Assembly (NCBI GenBank): GCA_028694115.1
Contig: JAQUUB010000010.1
Coordinates: forward strand, 1 to 64,000
Length of the DNA: 64,000 nt
Source of the DNA: Lachnospiraceae bacterium
GTDB taxonomy: Bacteria; Bacillota_A; Clostridia; Lachnospirales; Lachnospiraceae
Direction of reading: 5' to 3'
The notes under the pieces were generated by a model. That model was not told the DNA's origin and ran no database searches. It was given only the letters and a program-made list of their open reading frames with translations. Of this stretch, positions 8,117-16,910 are shown piece by piece (the stretch's first letter is position 1; every line of letters starts with the position of its first letter). A program made the position numbers and the translations under genes.

Positions 8117-9349
8117 TTACCAGAATACATGGTTTCCAATTACAATTCCTGCATATCCTGATCGAATATTTCTAAAGTGAGTTGCTCCACCCACATTACT
8201 TACCCCATTAATTGCCTCCTGTGCCGCCTGGATACATGTTGGATTGGGTCCCATAGCAACCACTGCTGCCACCTTTCCACTTCCAGCAGGTCCAAACTGA
8301 CCTGGAGCATAAACAGCATTAAAAATACTACCGTATCTTCCTTTTGCGCGATTTACAACAACTGCTCCAACTCCGAGCTTTCCTTCATAGCATTCCCAGC
8401 CTGATTCACATTGAATCAAAGCTGCAAGTAAGGTTACATCATCTGTTTGTGCTGCAATTGCACCTGTATTGGTAGTTGTGGTGTCCGTTGTTCTAGCGGC
8501 ATCCACCTTTTCTTTTTTTTCTTTTTCTTCCTGCTCTTCTTTTTCTTCTTCTGCCTTAGCTATTGCTTCTCTATTTTCGATTTCTTCGCTTGTTTCCCCA
8601 TCAGAGAAGTTATATTCTACAGAGACAAATTCTCTGGATACAAACCCCACCGTATCATCCGAGCATTCCACTTTTATAAAATCTTGCTGCTCCTCTAATA
8701 CCTTTACTTCTTCGCTTCCAGCTAGCAATGAAGTGATTTCAGCATTTTCATCTGCTTCCTTCCGCACACGTAATGTTTCAGCCTCCACCGTTGCGGTTAA
8801 TTCCACGGATGCTTTTGCTGCCTCTTCTGCATCAGACCCAAAGAAAAGATATTCATCCTTTGCCCATCCTTCGAGGTTCCCGGATCTGATTTTTGTCCAA
8901 TTATTTTTTTGTTCTAATATTTCTCCTGCGGAATCTTTATAAAGCTTTCCAACGACTTCTGATTCATCATCTGCCTCTAATCGAACATTGAGGGAATCGT
9001 TTACATTAGCCATTACTATTTTATTAAATATTGCTGCTTTAGCCTCTTTTGTTTCTTTTATATCTTCTACTTCTGAATCACTGACACTATTTATTTGATT
9101 TTGACTAGGTGTTACCTGACTTATTGTATCCTCATCAAGAATATCAGCAGCTCCTGCTCTTACCGCCTCACGTGCATGATCCTCTGTCTCCTCTGCGTCT
9201 GTATCTAAAGCTTTCTCCGCACCAGCATTTAAACCATCTAATAATGCACTTTCTTTTGCGAATATTGCCTTTGTATTACTTTGAAATCCAATTAACATAG
9301 AAATGGCAAACATGATACAGATTCGAAAACGAATGTTTTTAATAAGCAT
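8117..9349 (-). CDS. Secreted cell-wall hydrolase: two SH3b domains plus SleB-type catalytic domain
   Basis: Probably cuts peptidoglycan outside the membrane. About 410 residues: signal peptide (hydrophobic core around residues 10-25), an acidic linker, SH3b domain 1 (NDSLNVRLEADDESEVVGKL), SH3b domain 2 (AETLRVRKEADENAEI), a highly charged Glu/Lys coiled-coil linker, then a C-terminal hydrolase_2/SleB-like domain beginning LLAALIQCESGWECYEGKLG and containing VGAVVVNRAKG and APGQFGP. The glutamate in QCESGWE is the likely catalytic residue. The start at 9349 has GGAGG 6 nt upstream. The SH3b domains suggest cortex or wall binding. Whether it acts in vegetative or spore wall is open; the promoter looks vegetative. 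Confidence 0.88.
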   Translation of the reverse strand: MLIKNIRFRICIMFAISMLIGFQSNTKAIFAKESALLDGLNAGAEKALDTDAEETEDHAREAVRAGAADILDEDTISQVTPSQNQINSVSDSEVEDIKETKEAKAAIFNKIVMANVNDSLNVRLEADDESEVVGKLYKDSAGEILEQKNNWTKIRSGNLEGWAKDEYLFFGSDAEEAAKASVELTATVEAETLRVRKEADENAEITSLLAGSEEVKVLEEQQDFIKVECSDDTVGFVSREFVSVEYNFSDGETSEEIENREAIAKAEEEKEEQEEKEKKEKVDAARTTDTTTTNTGAIAAQTDDVTLLAALIQCESGWECYEGKLGVGAVVVNRAKGRYGSIFNAVYAPGQFGPAGSGKVAAVVAMGPNPTCIQAAQEAINGVSNVGGATHFRNIRSGYAGIVIGNHVFW

Positions 9350-9439
9350 AGGAATCCTCCAAAACACATTTCATTCTAATAACATATTTAATAAAATTAT
9401 ATTAATAATTGTTACAAATTTATTACCTATGTGTTGATT

Positions 9440-9468
9440 ATTCTAACAAAAGGCCACAACTTTGTCAA
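9440..9468 (-). promoter_or_regulatory. Promoter for the cell-wall hydrolase gene
   Basis: Minus-strand TTGACA (9468-9463), 17-nt spacer, TAGAAT (9445-9440). It gives a leader of about 85 nt to the start at 9349. No terminator for proC is obvious between 9469 and 9527, so read-through from proC is possible. Confidence 0.65.
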
Positions 9469-9527
9469 GTTTTGACCCTCTGCATGTATTATATGAATGT
9501 TTTTTGGATTGTATACTTCTATATTTA

Positions 9528-10322
9528 TTACATATTTTTTGATTTTTCTGTGCAGGCTCTCATTGCCTCAATGACAGAAGAACGAAATCCCTTCTCTTCT
9601 AATACGCGGACTGCTTCGATGGTAGTTCCAGCAGGAGAACACACCATATCTTTTAGTTCTCCTGGATGCTTTCCAGTTTCTAAAACCATCTTTGCACTGC
9701 CAAGAACCGCCTGTGCTGCAAATGCATAGGCATCTTTTCTTGGCATTCCTGCTTCCACTGCCCCATCTGCCATTGCTTCAATCAGCATAAAAACATAAGC
9801 CGGTGAGCTTCCACTAACAGATACTACCGCATCCATCATATATTCTGCCACTTCGTACGCTTTACCAAAGCTATTCAAAATGGTAAGCACCTGATTTAAT
9901 TCTTCTATAGTAACATATTCATTTTTGCACACACCCGTGCATCCTTCCCCAACAAGGGCTGGTGTATTCGGCATGCACCGAACAATTTTACGTGTTCCTC
10001 CAAATAAATCCAAAAGCCACTTTAAGGTTTTCCCTGGCGCAATCGTAATAATCAGTGTATTCTCTTTCACCACGTCTTTAATTTCTGTTATCACATCAAC
10101 ATAAAACTGTGGTTTCACTGACAACACAAGGATATCACACTTCTTAGCAACCTCCACATTTGTTGCAAGTGGTTGAATAGAAAAAAGGGTTTCAGCTTTT
10201 TCCACTGCTTCCCTAAATTGATCAGAACCATAGATATCTCTTGCCTCTACTACCTGGTTCTTAATGATTCCCCCAATCATGGCACTTGCCATGTTTCCAA
10301 GACCTATAAATCCTATCTTCAT
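9528..10322 (-). CDS. proC: Pyrroline-5-carboxylate reductase
   Basis: Reduces pyrroline-5-carboxylate to proline with NAD(P)H. The 264-residue protein has the dinucleotide-binding start IGFIGLGNMASAMIGG, the ILSVKPQ-type strand (LVLSVKPQF), RCMPNTPALVGEG, and the C-terminal helical domain with SVSGSSPAYVFMLIEAMADG, all characteristic of ProC. The start at 10322 is preceded by AAAGGAAAGGG. The RNA methylase gene ends 41 nt upstream and may be cotranscribed. Confidence 0.95.
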   Translation of the reverse strand: MKIGFIGLGNMASAMIGGIIKNQVVEARDIYGSDQFREAVEKAETLFSIQPLATNVEVAKKCDILVLSVKPQFYVDVITEIKDVVKENTLIITIAPGKTLKWLLDLFGGTRKIVRCMPNTPALVGEGCTGVCKNEYVTIEELNQVLTILNSFGKAYEVAEYMMDAVVSVSGSSPAYVFMLIEAMADGAVEAGMPRKDAYAFAAQAVLGSAKMVLETGKHPGELKDMVCSPAGTTIEAVRVLEEKGFRSSVIEAMRACTEKSKNM

Positions 10323-10363
10323 TTTTATACCCTTTCCTTTCTCCGTGTGCATTTTCCGTACTA

Positions 10364-11140
10364 TTATTGTCTTCTTTGTCGATCCGCTTCATAGATTAAT
10401 AGTGACGCAGCTACCGCTGCATTTAAAGACTCTACTTTTCCACCCATTGGAATCCTAATAAATCCATCTGCCTCATTGGCAATATCATCACTGAGTCCAT
10501 TTCCTTCATTTCCAATCAAAAAGGCTGTTGGTGTAAGATAGTTTTCTTCTGTATAGCTTTTTTCTCCATTTAAATGCGCTGCTATGATCTGAATATTGTT
10601 ACGTTTCATATGCTCGATTGTTTCTTTTAAATCATCACTATAATAGAAGGGAACCCGGTAGATGGAGCCCATGGTTCCACGAATTACCTTGGGATTATAA
10701 ATGTCAGAAGTATTCCGGTCCATTATGATCCCACTAATGGAAGCACCTTCGCCTGTCCGTATCATAGTCCCAAGATTCCCTGGGTCCTGAATCCCTTCTA
10801 GCACCAAAAACAAACCTTTTTCTTTTTCAAAAAGGTTCGATTCCTCATAATGAAATTGTTTTACAATCGTAAGGATTCCTTGTGGGGTTTTCGTATCTGA
10901 TATTTTTTTAAAGATATCATCTGCCACCACTTCAAAAGGGTATTTCTCAATTTTGCTTTTATGGATGCCATTCTTGTAATAAGTCTCGGACACAAATATT
11001 TTCACGACATGGGATACTGGAACCTCTAAGAACATTTTCGTTCCCTCTACCACAAAAACATCTTGTTCCCTTCTGATTTTGGCCTTACTATTCAGTAATA
11101 ATACATTTTTAATCTGTGGATTACTGCTGCTTGTTATCAT
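10364..11140 (-). CDS. SpoU/TrmH-family RNA 2'-O-methyltransferase
   Basis: A SAM-dependent trefoil-knot (SPOUT) methylase, probably acting on rRNA or tRNA ribose. 258 residues: an N-terminal substrate-binding domain starting ITSSSNPQIKNVLLLNSKAK, then the catalytic domain with LVLEGIQDPGNLGTMIRT (motif 1), FLIGNEGNGLSD (motif 2) and IPMGGKVESLNAAVAASLL (motif 3). This is the layout of the 23S rRNA methylase RlmB/TsnR-like group; the exact target cannot be read from the sequence. The ATG at 11140 follows GGAGGTGCTTA. Confidence 0.9.
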   Translation of the reverse strand: MITSSSNPQIKNVLLLNSKAKIRREQDVFVVEGTKMFLEVPVSHVVKIFVSETYYKNGIHKSKIEKYPFEVVADDIFKKISDTKTPQGILTIVKQFHYEESNLFEKEKGLFLVLEGIQDPGNLGTMIRTGEGASISGIIMDRNTSDIYNPKVIRGTMGSIYRVPFYYSDDLKETIEHMKRNNIQIIAAHLNGEKSYTEENYLTPTAFLIGNEGNGLSDDIANEADGFIRIPMGGKVESLNAAVAASLLIYEADRQRRQ

Positions 11141-11155
11141 TAAGCACCTCCTTCT

Positions 11156-11184
11156 TACAAAAAGGCTGCCCAATGGACAGCCTT
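11156..11184 (-). terminator. Terminator of pfkA
   Basis: Stem AAGGCTG/CAGCCTT with a partly paired inner loop and a minus-strand T-run, placed between the pfkA stop codon and the ribosome binding site of the RNA methylase gene. Confidence 0.75.
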
Positions 11185-11189
11185 GTCTT

Positions 11190-12164
11190 CTAAATCGAAA
11201 GTAATCTACTTACTTCATATTGGTATTCTGAAATTTCTTTTTGCATTCCAAGTGCTTCGTCGATATCAAAATCAATAAATTCTCCATGTTGATATCCAAC
11301 TACACGATTAGACTTTCCTTCGCAAAGTAAATCTGCTGCATAGGCACCCATCATAGAAGCATAGAAACGATCTTTACAGGTTGGACTACCACCACGCTGC
11401 ATATAGCCAAGAATGGTCGCTCTTGTTTCCATTCCTGTTGCTGCTTCAATTCTTCTAGCCATAGATGTGGAATGACCAATTCCCTCTGCATTAATAATAA
11501 TATGATGCGTTTTCCCTTTTTTTCGGTTTGATATGATATTATTAATAATTTCCTGCTCATTACACTCATATTTTTCTGGAAGAAGAATATCTTCTGCACC
11601 ATTTGCTACACCACACCATAATGCAATATATCCAGCATTTCTACCCATAACCTCAATGATGGAACATCTTTCATGGGAAGAGGATGTATCCCTTACTTTA
11701 TCGATTGCCTGCATTGCTGTGTTTACGGCGGTGTCAAATCCGATGGTATATTCTGTACATGCAATGTCAAGATCGATGGTTCCTGGTACTCCGATGGTAT
11801 TGATTCCAAGAGCTGCGAGCTTCTGTGCTCCTCGGTAAGAACCGTCCCCACCGATTACTACTAAACCATCAATCCCATGTTTCCTACAAATTTCGGCACC
11901 TTTTTTCTGTCCTTCTTCTGTACGAAACTCTTCACAACGAGCGGTACGTAAGATGGTGCCTCCTCGCTGGATGGTATCCGAAACGTCTCTGGGAGACATT
12001 TCATATATTTCTTCATTTAAAAGACCTTGATAGCCTTTCTTAATCCCCTTAACCACCTTGCCATTGGCAATTGCTTTCCTGACAACCGCACGAATGGCGG
12101 CATTCATACCTGGTGCATCTCCACCACTGGTTAGTACTCCGATTGTTTTTATTTCTTTTGCCAT
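11190..12164 (-). CDS. pfkA: ATP-dependent 6-phosphofructokinase
   Basis: Phosphorylates fructose 6-phosphate in glycolysis. At 324 residues it matches bacterial PfkA. Visible motifs are GVLTSGGDAPGMNAAIR (ATP site), GGDGSYRGA and MGRNAGYIA. The glycine in GGDG and in PGTID point to ATP rather than pyrophosphate as phosphoryl donor. The catalytic loop reads TIDLDIACTE rather than the E. coli-type TIDNDIKGTD; both aspartates are kept. The ATG follows AGGAGGTAAC. It follows dnaE, a common clostridial order. Confidence 0.95.
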   Translation of the reverse strand: MAKEIKTIGVLTSGGDAPGMNAAIRAVVRKAIANGKVVKGIKKGYQGLLNEEIYEMSPRDVSDTIQRGGTILRTARCEEFRTEEGQKKGAEICRKHGIDGLVVIGGDGSYRGAQKLAALGINTIGVPGTIDLDIACTEYTIGFDTAVNTAMQAIDKVRDTSSSHERCSIIEVMGRNAGYIALWCGVANGAEDILLPEKYECNEQEIINNIISNRKKGKTHHIIINAEGIGHSTSMARRIEAATGMETRATILGYMQRGGSPTCKDRFYASMMGAYAADLLCEGKSNRVVGYQHGEFIDFDIDEALGMQKEISEYQYEVSRLLSI

Positions 12165-12231
12165 ATGTTACCTCCTAGGTGTGTCCTGACTTTTTATATT
12201 CTAACCCTTTTTCCTTGTCTTTTCAACATTT

Positions 12232-15200
12232 TTATACAACTTTTATGTTGGCCTCACCAAAGGTTTCTGACAATTTTTGAATCAGTTCTGGTTCTGCTGC
12301 AACACTTTTGTTTTTAGGAAGTACCTTCTTCTCGTTTGTTTCCTTCAAATATATGACTACCGTGTCATTTCCATCTGAATCTCTTAACAAGCCTGCCAGG
12401 GAATCTTCCATGCTCTTATATTGCTCTTTATTTGCAAACTGTATCCATAATTGTTTGGGTATATTTTCAAAAGGAATGACTTTTTCGCAGATTACTTTCC
12501 CGTCCTTTTCATCCTCTGCTGATACCCGTCCATAGATAAATACCTTGCTATCCTCTACTAGATATCTGGCATTTTTCTCATAATCTCTTGGCCAGACAAT
12601 TACCTCCACATTACCAACCAGATCCTCCACATTTAAAAACGCCATGACCTGCTCTGATTTTGTATGTTTAATTTGTTTGTGTGTGATCATCCCACCGATT
12701 GTAACTTTGGCTCCATCCGCTACTTTGATTTGTCCTGTTTCATCATCCAGCATAAAATCAGAAGTTACTGCATCAATATGTTTACGCCATAGCTTTTCAT
12801 ACTCTTGCAACGGATGACCGCTAACATAAACTCCCAGTACTTCTTTTTCAAACGTAAGAATCGTTTCTTTTGGGAATTCTCCTACGTCCGGAAGTTTTAT
12901 CTCAAAATTCTCCTTTTCTGAATCATCAGCAATGTCAAACAATGTCATTTGGCCCGCCATATTATTCTTTCTGTTTTGTGTCACACTATCAATCATCTGT
13001 GCATAAACATACATAAATTGCTTTCTTGTCCCACCAAGGCTATCAAGAGCACCTGATTTAATAAAGCTTTCGACGGTTCTTTTATTAATCTCTTTACCAG
13101 AAAGTCTTGTCACAAAGTCTTTTAAGTTTTTAAACGGACCTCTTTCCTCTCTCTCTGCAACAATCGAATCAATCACCGGTCTGCCAATACTTTTGATCGC
13201 CGACAGTCCGTAGCGGATACTCACTCCTGAAACAGAAAAGCTCGCTCCTCCTTCATTAATATCTGGAGGAAGAATCTGAATGTTCATATTTCTACATGTT
13301 AAAATGTATTCTGAAACTTTTGCAGGATTATCAATCACAGACGTCATTAATGCTGCCATAAATTCTGTCGGATAATAATATTTTAAGAAAGCAGTCTGAT
13401 AGGAAACAACGGCATAACAGGCTGCATGCGATTTGTTAAATGCATACTTTGCAAAATCCATCATATTATTATAGATTTTATCAGCAACTGCCTCATCAAT
13501 TCCCTTTGCAACACATCCAGGTACGCCCTCTTCTTCATTTCCATAAATGAAATTAGCCCGCTCCTGTTCCATAACGTATTGTTTCTTCTTGCTCATGGCT
13601 CTACGTACGAGATCGCTCCTGCCGAGTGTATATCCACCCAAATCCCGTACAATCTGCATAACCTGTTCCTGATACACAATACAGCCATAGGTAGGAGCTA
13701 AGATTGGCTCAAGTTCTTTACAGTCATATTTAATTGCACCGCTGCTGTTCTTTCCTTTAATATATTGAGGGATAAATTCCATTGGACCTGGACGGTATAG
13801 TGAAATACCGGCAATCACGTCTTCCAGATTCTGTGGCTTTAATTCCTTCATAAAGTTTTTCATTCCAGCACTTTCCAGCTGAAAAATGCCCTCGGTTCTT
13901 CCAGTTCCGATTGAGTTTAGTACATCCTGATCATCATAATTAATCTGATCAACTGCAATGTCAATCCCTCTACTTTGCTTAATAATCTCCACTGCATTTT
14001 GTATGACAGTAAGCGTTCTTAGTCCCAGAAAATCCATTTTCAGAAGGCCAAGCTCCTCTAACGTTGTCATGGTAAACTGTGTCGTCACAGAGCCATCCGA
14101 TCCTCTTGATAATGGTACATATTCATCTGCATCTTTCTGACAGATTACAACTCCTGCCGCATGCATCGACGTATGTCTTGGCAATCCCTCCAGGCGCTTA
14201 CACATATCAATTAAGGTATGCACCTGTTCATCCGTTTCATACAGCGTCCGGAATTCCTTATTCATTTGAAGTGCTTTATCTAACGTCATATTCAATTCCA
14301 TCGGTACCATTTTGGAAATGGAATCTGCCATTGCATAAGGTAAATCCATAACTCTTGCTACATCACGGATGACACCCTTCGCCGCCATCGTTCCAAAGGT
14401 CACGATTTGAACCACACGGCTCTGCCCATACTTCCTTACAACATAATCAATGACATCCTGTCTTCTTTCGTAACAGAAATCAATATCAATATCTGGCATG
14501 GACACACGCTCTGGATTTAAAAACCGTTCAAACAGCAGTTGATATCGAATAGGATCAATATTTGTTATTTCAAGACAGTAAGATACAATACTTCCTGCTG
14601 CCGAACCACGCCCTGGTCCCACTGGAATTCCCTGCGATTTTGCATAATTAATAAAATCCCAGACAATCAGAAAATAATCCACATATCCCATCGTCTGAAT
14701 GGTATTCAATTCATAATCAAGCCTTTTTCGAAGTTCTCCATCATCCTCTGGATACCTTTTTTGAAGACCCTCTGTACAAAGTTTATTTAAATAAGACCAG
14801 GAATCATATCCTTCTGGCACATCATACTTGGGAAGCTTTGTAACACCAAACTCGATTTCCACGTTGCAGCGCTCTGCTATTCTATGCGTATTCTCGATGG
14901 CTTCAAGTGCATAAGGAAATAAGATTCTCATTTCCTCTTCGCTCTTTACATAATACTGACCGCCTTCATAACGCATACGATTCTCATCCGAAAGTTTCTT
15001 GGCGGTCTGAATGCATAGTAGGATATCATGTGGCTTTACATCTTCGGCATACGTATAATGCACATCGTTTGTTGCAACAAGTGGGATCCCTAATTCTTTA
15101 CTAATTGTCAGCATTCCTGCATTCACGGTCTTTTGCTGTGGGATTCCATGATCCTGAAGCTCTAAATAGTAATTATTATCCCCAAAGCAGTCCCTATATT

Positions 15201-15681
15201 TCAGAGCGGCTTTCTTGGCTTCTTCTAATAGTCCCTTTTGAATGTATCTTTGCACTTCTCCTGCCAGACAGGCCGATAAGGCAATGATCCCTTCATGATA
15301 AGTTCTTAGAACCTCCATATCCACACGTGGTTTATAGTAATACCCTTCTGTGAAACCCTTGGAAACTATTTTTATTAAATTTTGATATCCCACATTATTT
15401 TCTGCAAGCAAAACAAGGTGATAATAACGATCATCACCCCCTGTTAATTCTTTATCATATCTGGAATTGGGTGCGACATAGACCTCGCATCCAAGAATTG
15501 GCTTAATCCCTGCTTCCTTTGCTGTGCGATAGAAATCGATCACACCAAACATAACTCCATGATCGGTAATCGCTGCACTATCCATTCCCAGCTCTTTTAC
15601 TCTTGATACATACTCTTTTATTTTATTTGATCCATCCAATAAACTATATTCGGTATGGACATGTAAATGGGTAAACGACAT
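12232..15681 (-). CDS. dnaE: DNA polymerase III alpha subunit, DnaE type
   Basis: A C-family replicative polymerase; in Firmicutes that also carry PolC it is the second polymerase that extends primers. 1149 residues: N-terminal PHP domain (FTHLHVHTEYSLLDG, residues 3-17), palm with PDIDIDFCYERR (about 400) holding catalytic aspartates, thumb and fingers, tandem helix-hairpin-helix (GISLYRPGPMEFIPQYIKG), then a C-terminal OB fold (about 985-1065). It has no exonuclease insertion, so it is not PolC. The ATG follows AAGGAGGGAACC. It is divergent from the cgeB-like gene over a shared palindromic promoter region. Confidence 0.96.
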   Translation of the reverse strand: MSFTHLHVHTEYSLLDGSNKIKEYVSRVKELGMDSAAITDHGVMFGVIDFYRTAKEAGIKPILGCEVYVAPNSRYDKELTGGDDRYYHLVLLAENNVGYQNLIKIVSKGFTEGYYYKPRVDMEVLRTYHEGIIALSACLAGEVQRYIQKGLLEEAKKAALKYRDCFGDNNYYLELQDHGIPQQKTVNAGMLTISKELGIPLVATNDVHYTYAEDVKPHDILLCIQTAKKLSDENRMRYEGGQYYVKSEEEMRILFPYALEAIENTHRIAERCNVEIEFGVTKLPKYDVPEGYDSWSYLNKLCTEGLQKRYPEDDGELRKRLDYELNTIQTMGYVDYFLIVWDFINYAKSQGIPVGPGRGSAAGSIVSYCLEITNIDPIRYQLLFERFLNPERVSMPDIDIDFCYERRQDVIDYVVRKYGQSRVVQIVTFGTMAAKGVIRDVARVMDLPYAMADSISKMVPMELNMTLDKALQMNKEFRTLYETDEQVHTLIDMCKRLEGLPRHTSMHAAGVVICQKDADEYVPLSRGSDGSVTTQFTMTTLEELGLLKMDFLGLRTLTVIQNAVEIIKQSRGIDIAVDQINYDDQDVLNSIGTGRTEGIFQLESAGMKNFMKELKPQNLEDVIAGISLYRPGPMEFIPQYIKGKNSSGAIKYDCKELEPILAPTYGCIVYQEQVMQIVRDLGGYTLGRSDLVRRAMSKKKQYVMEQERANFIYGNEEEGVPGCVAKGIDEAVADKIYNNMMDFAKYAFNKSHAACYAVVSYQTAFLKYYYPTEFMAALMTSVIDNPAKVSEYILTCRNMNIQILPPDINEGGASFSVSGVSIRYGLSAIKSIGRPVIDSIVAEREERGPFKNLKDFVTRLSGKEINKRTVESFIKSGALDSLGGTRKQFMYVYAQMIDSVTQNRKNNMAGQMTLFDIADDSEKENFEIKLPDVGEFPKETILTFEKEVLGVYVSGHPLQEYEKLWRKHIDAVTSDFMLDDETGQIKVADGAKVTIGGMITHKQIKHTKSEQVMAFLNVEDLVGNVEVIVWPRDYEKNARYLVEDSKVFIYGRVSAEDEKDGKVICEKVIPFENIPKQLWIQFANKEQYKSMEDSLAGLLRDSDGNDTVVIYLKETNEKKVLPKNKSVAAEPELIQKLSETFGEANIKVV

Positions 15682-15695
15682 CAGTGGTTCCCTCC

Positions 15696-15732
15696 TTGCC
15701 TCATTATAGCAACTTTGCTATAATAAGAAAAG
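15696..15732. promoter_or_regulatory. Divergent promoter region with near-palindromic core
   Basis: On the plus strand TTGCCT (15696-15701), 17 nt, TATAAT (15719-15724) drives the cgeB-like gene. On the minus strand TATAAT lies at 15708-15703, giving dnaE a -10 box, though its -35 is poor. The two -10 boxes are the arms of an imperfect 22-bp palindrome (15703-15724), so polymerases or a regulator would compete for the same DNA. Confidence 0.5.
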
Positions 15733-15752
15733 ACACGCAGGAGGATTTTTCA

Positions 15753-16910
15753 ATGAAAATACTTTTCTTTCAATGGAACGCATACATGCAAAAAGATGTA
15801 GAAATGTGTTTCAGAAACATGAATATTGACTACAAAACGATTTCTTATAATTTCCGTTCTTCGGAAGAAGATGATTACTTTGCCAGAAAATTTCCTGCCA
15901 AATTATTAGAGGATCATTACGATGCTGTTTTTTCCATGAACTTTCATCCCTTTCTTGCTGATATCTGTTACCAATATCGCGTGAAATATATTTCATGGAC
16001 GTATGACAGCCCTCTTAATTTCAAAAGAATTAACACTATGCAATATGAGACAAATTACGCATTCTTTTTTGACAAATTAGAGTATGAACGACACAAAGCA
16101 AATGGATTTCAAAGAGTTTTTTATCTGCCTTTAGCAATCCCTACCGAACGCTTTGACTCTATGGAAATCACAGATCAGGACCGTGAGAAATTTTCTTCTG
16201 ACATTTCATTTGTTGGAAAGATTTATCAATCCGAATTAAGTAAGATTTATGACTTTCTGCCTGCCCGCGATCAAGGTTTTCTTACTGGCATCTGTCATGC
16301 CCAGCAACGCATTTATGGATATAATTTTATTCATGATGTGATTACCAAAAAATATCTCAATGATATCAGTGCAAAGTTAATCTTAAAGACAGGATGTGTC
16401 TCTAATTTACTTTCCAGAGAACAGATTTTCTTTGCTCTATGTACCCATGTCACTCATTTGGAACGAATGGAAATTATAACACGTTTGTCAGAAGAGTTGC
16501 CATTCACACTTTATTCTGGTAATTGCCCAGAAGAATTTAAAAAGGTGGATTACCGCGGTACCGTATTTTATTCAACCGAAATGCCAAAAGTATTTCGATT
16601 AAGCAGAATTAACCTTAATATTACCTTGAAATCAATTGAATCTGGTATTCCGCTTCGCTGTATGGATATTTTAGGTTGTGGTGGATTCCTAATGAGTAAT
16701 TATCAGCCTGAATTGCTTGATTATTTTATAAATGGGGAAGAAATCGTATGCTACGAAAGCACCGATGATTTGGTTGAGAAGTGTCATTATTATTTAAGTC
16801 ATGAAGAAGAAAGAGCTGCTATCGCAAAACGTGGTCACGATAGAGCTCATGAATTATTTAATTATGAAAAACAGCTTTCTACGATTTTTGCAACAGCAGA
16901 ACTAAAATAA
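15753..16910 (+). CDS. CgeB-like glycosyltransferase family protein
   Basis: 385 residues resembling the CgeB/DUF3880 plus glycosyltransferase group 1 proteins, some of which act in spore outer-layer glycosylation. A first Rossmann-like half (KILFFQWNAYMQKDVEMCF) is followed by a C-terminal domain with INLNITLKSIESGIPLRCMD and GCGGFLMSNYQPELLDYF, typical of the sugar-nucleotide side. It is cytoplasmic with no membrane segment. The ATG at 15753 follows CAGGAGGATTTTTCA. Its 3' end overlaps the 3' end of the opposite glycosyltransferase-like gene by 49 nt. Substrate unknown. Confidence 0.75.
   Translation: MKILFFQWNAYMQKDVEMCFRNMNIDYKTISYNFRSSEEDDYFARKFPAKLLEDHYDAVFSMNFHPFLADICYQYRVKYISWTYDSPLNFKRINTMQYETNYAFFFDKLEYERHKANGFQRVFYLPLAIPTERFDSMEITDQDREKFSSDISFVGKIYQSELSKIYDFLPARDQGFLTGICHAQQRIYGYNFIHDVITKKYLNDISAKLILKTGCVSNLLSREQIFFALCTHVTHLERMEIITRLSEELPFTLYSGNCPEEFKKVDYRGTVFYSTEMPKVFRLSRINLNITLKSIESGIPLRCMDILGCGGFLMSNYQPELLDYFINGEEIVCYESTDDLVEKCHYYLSHEEERAAIAKRGHDRAHELFNYEKQLSTIFATAELK

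Noticed and set aside
8447..8942. Two long plus-strand ORFs opposite the cell-wall hydrolase
   Set aside because: Their Ser/Phe-rich translations are the antisense of the Glu/Lys-rich linker and SH3 domains; no ribosome binding site and no protein-like composition.
10364..16910. Frameshifts or pseudogenes in this housekeeping block
   Set aside because: All reading frames are complete at family length with intact motifs.
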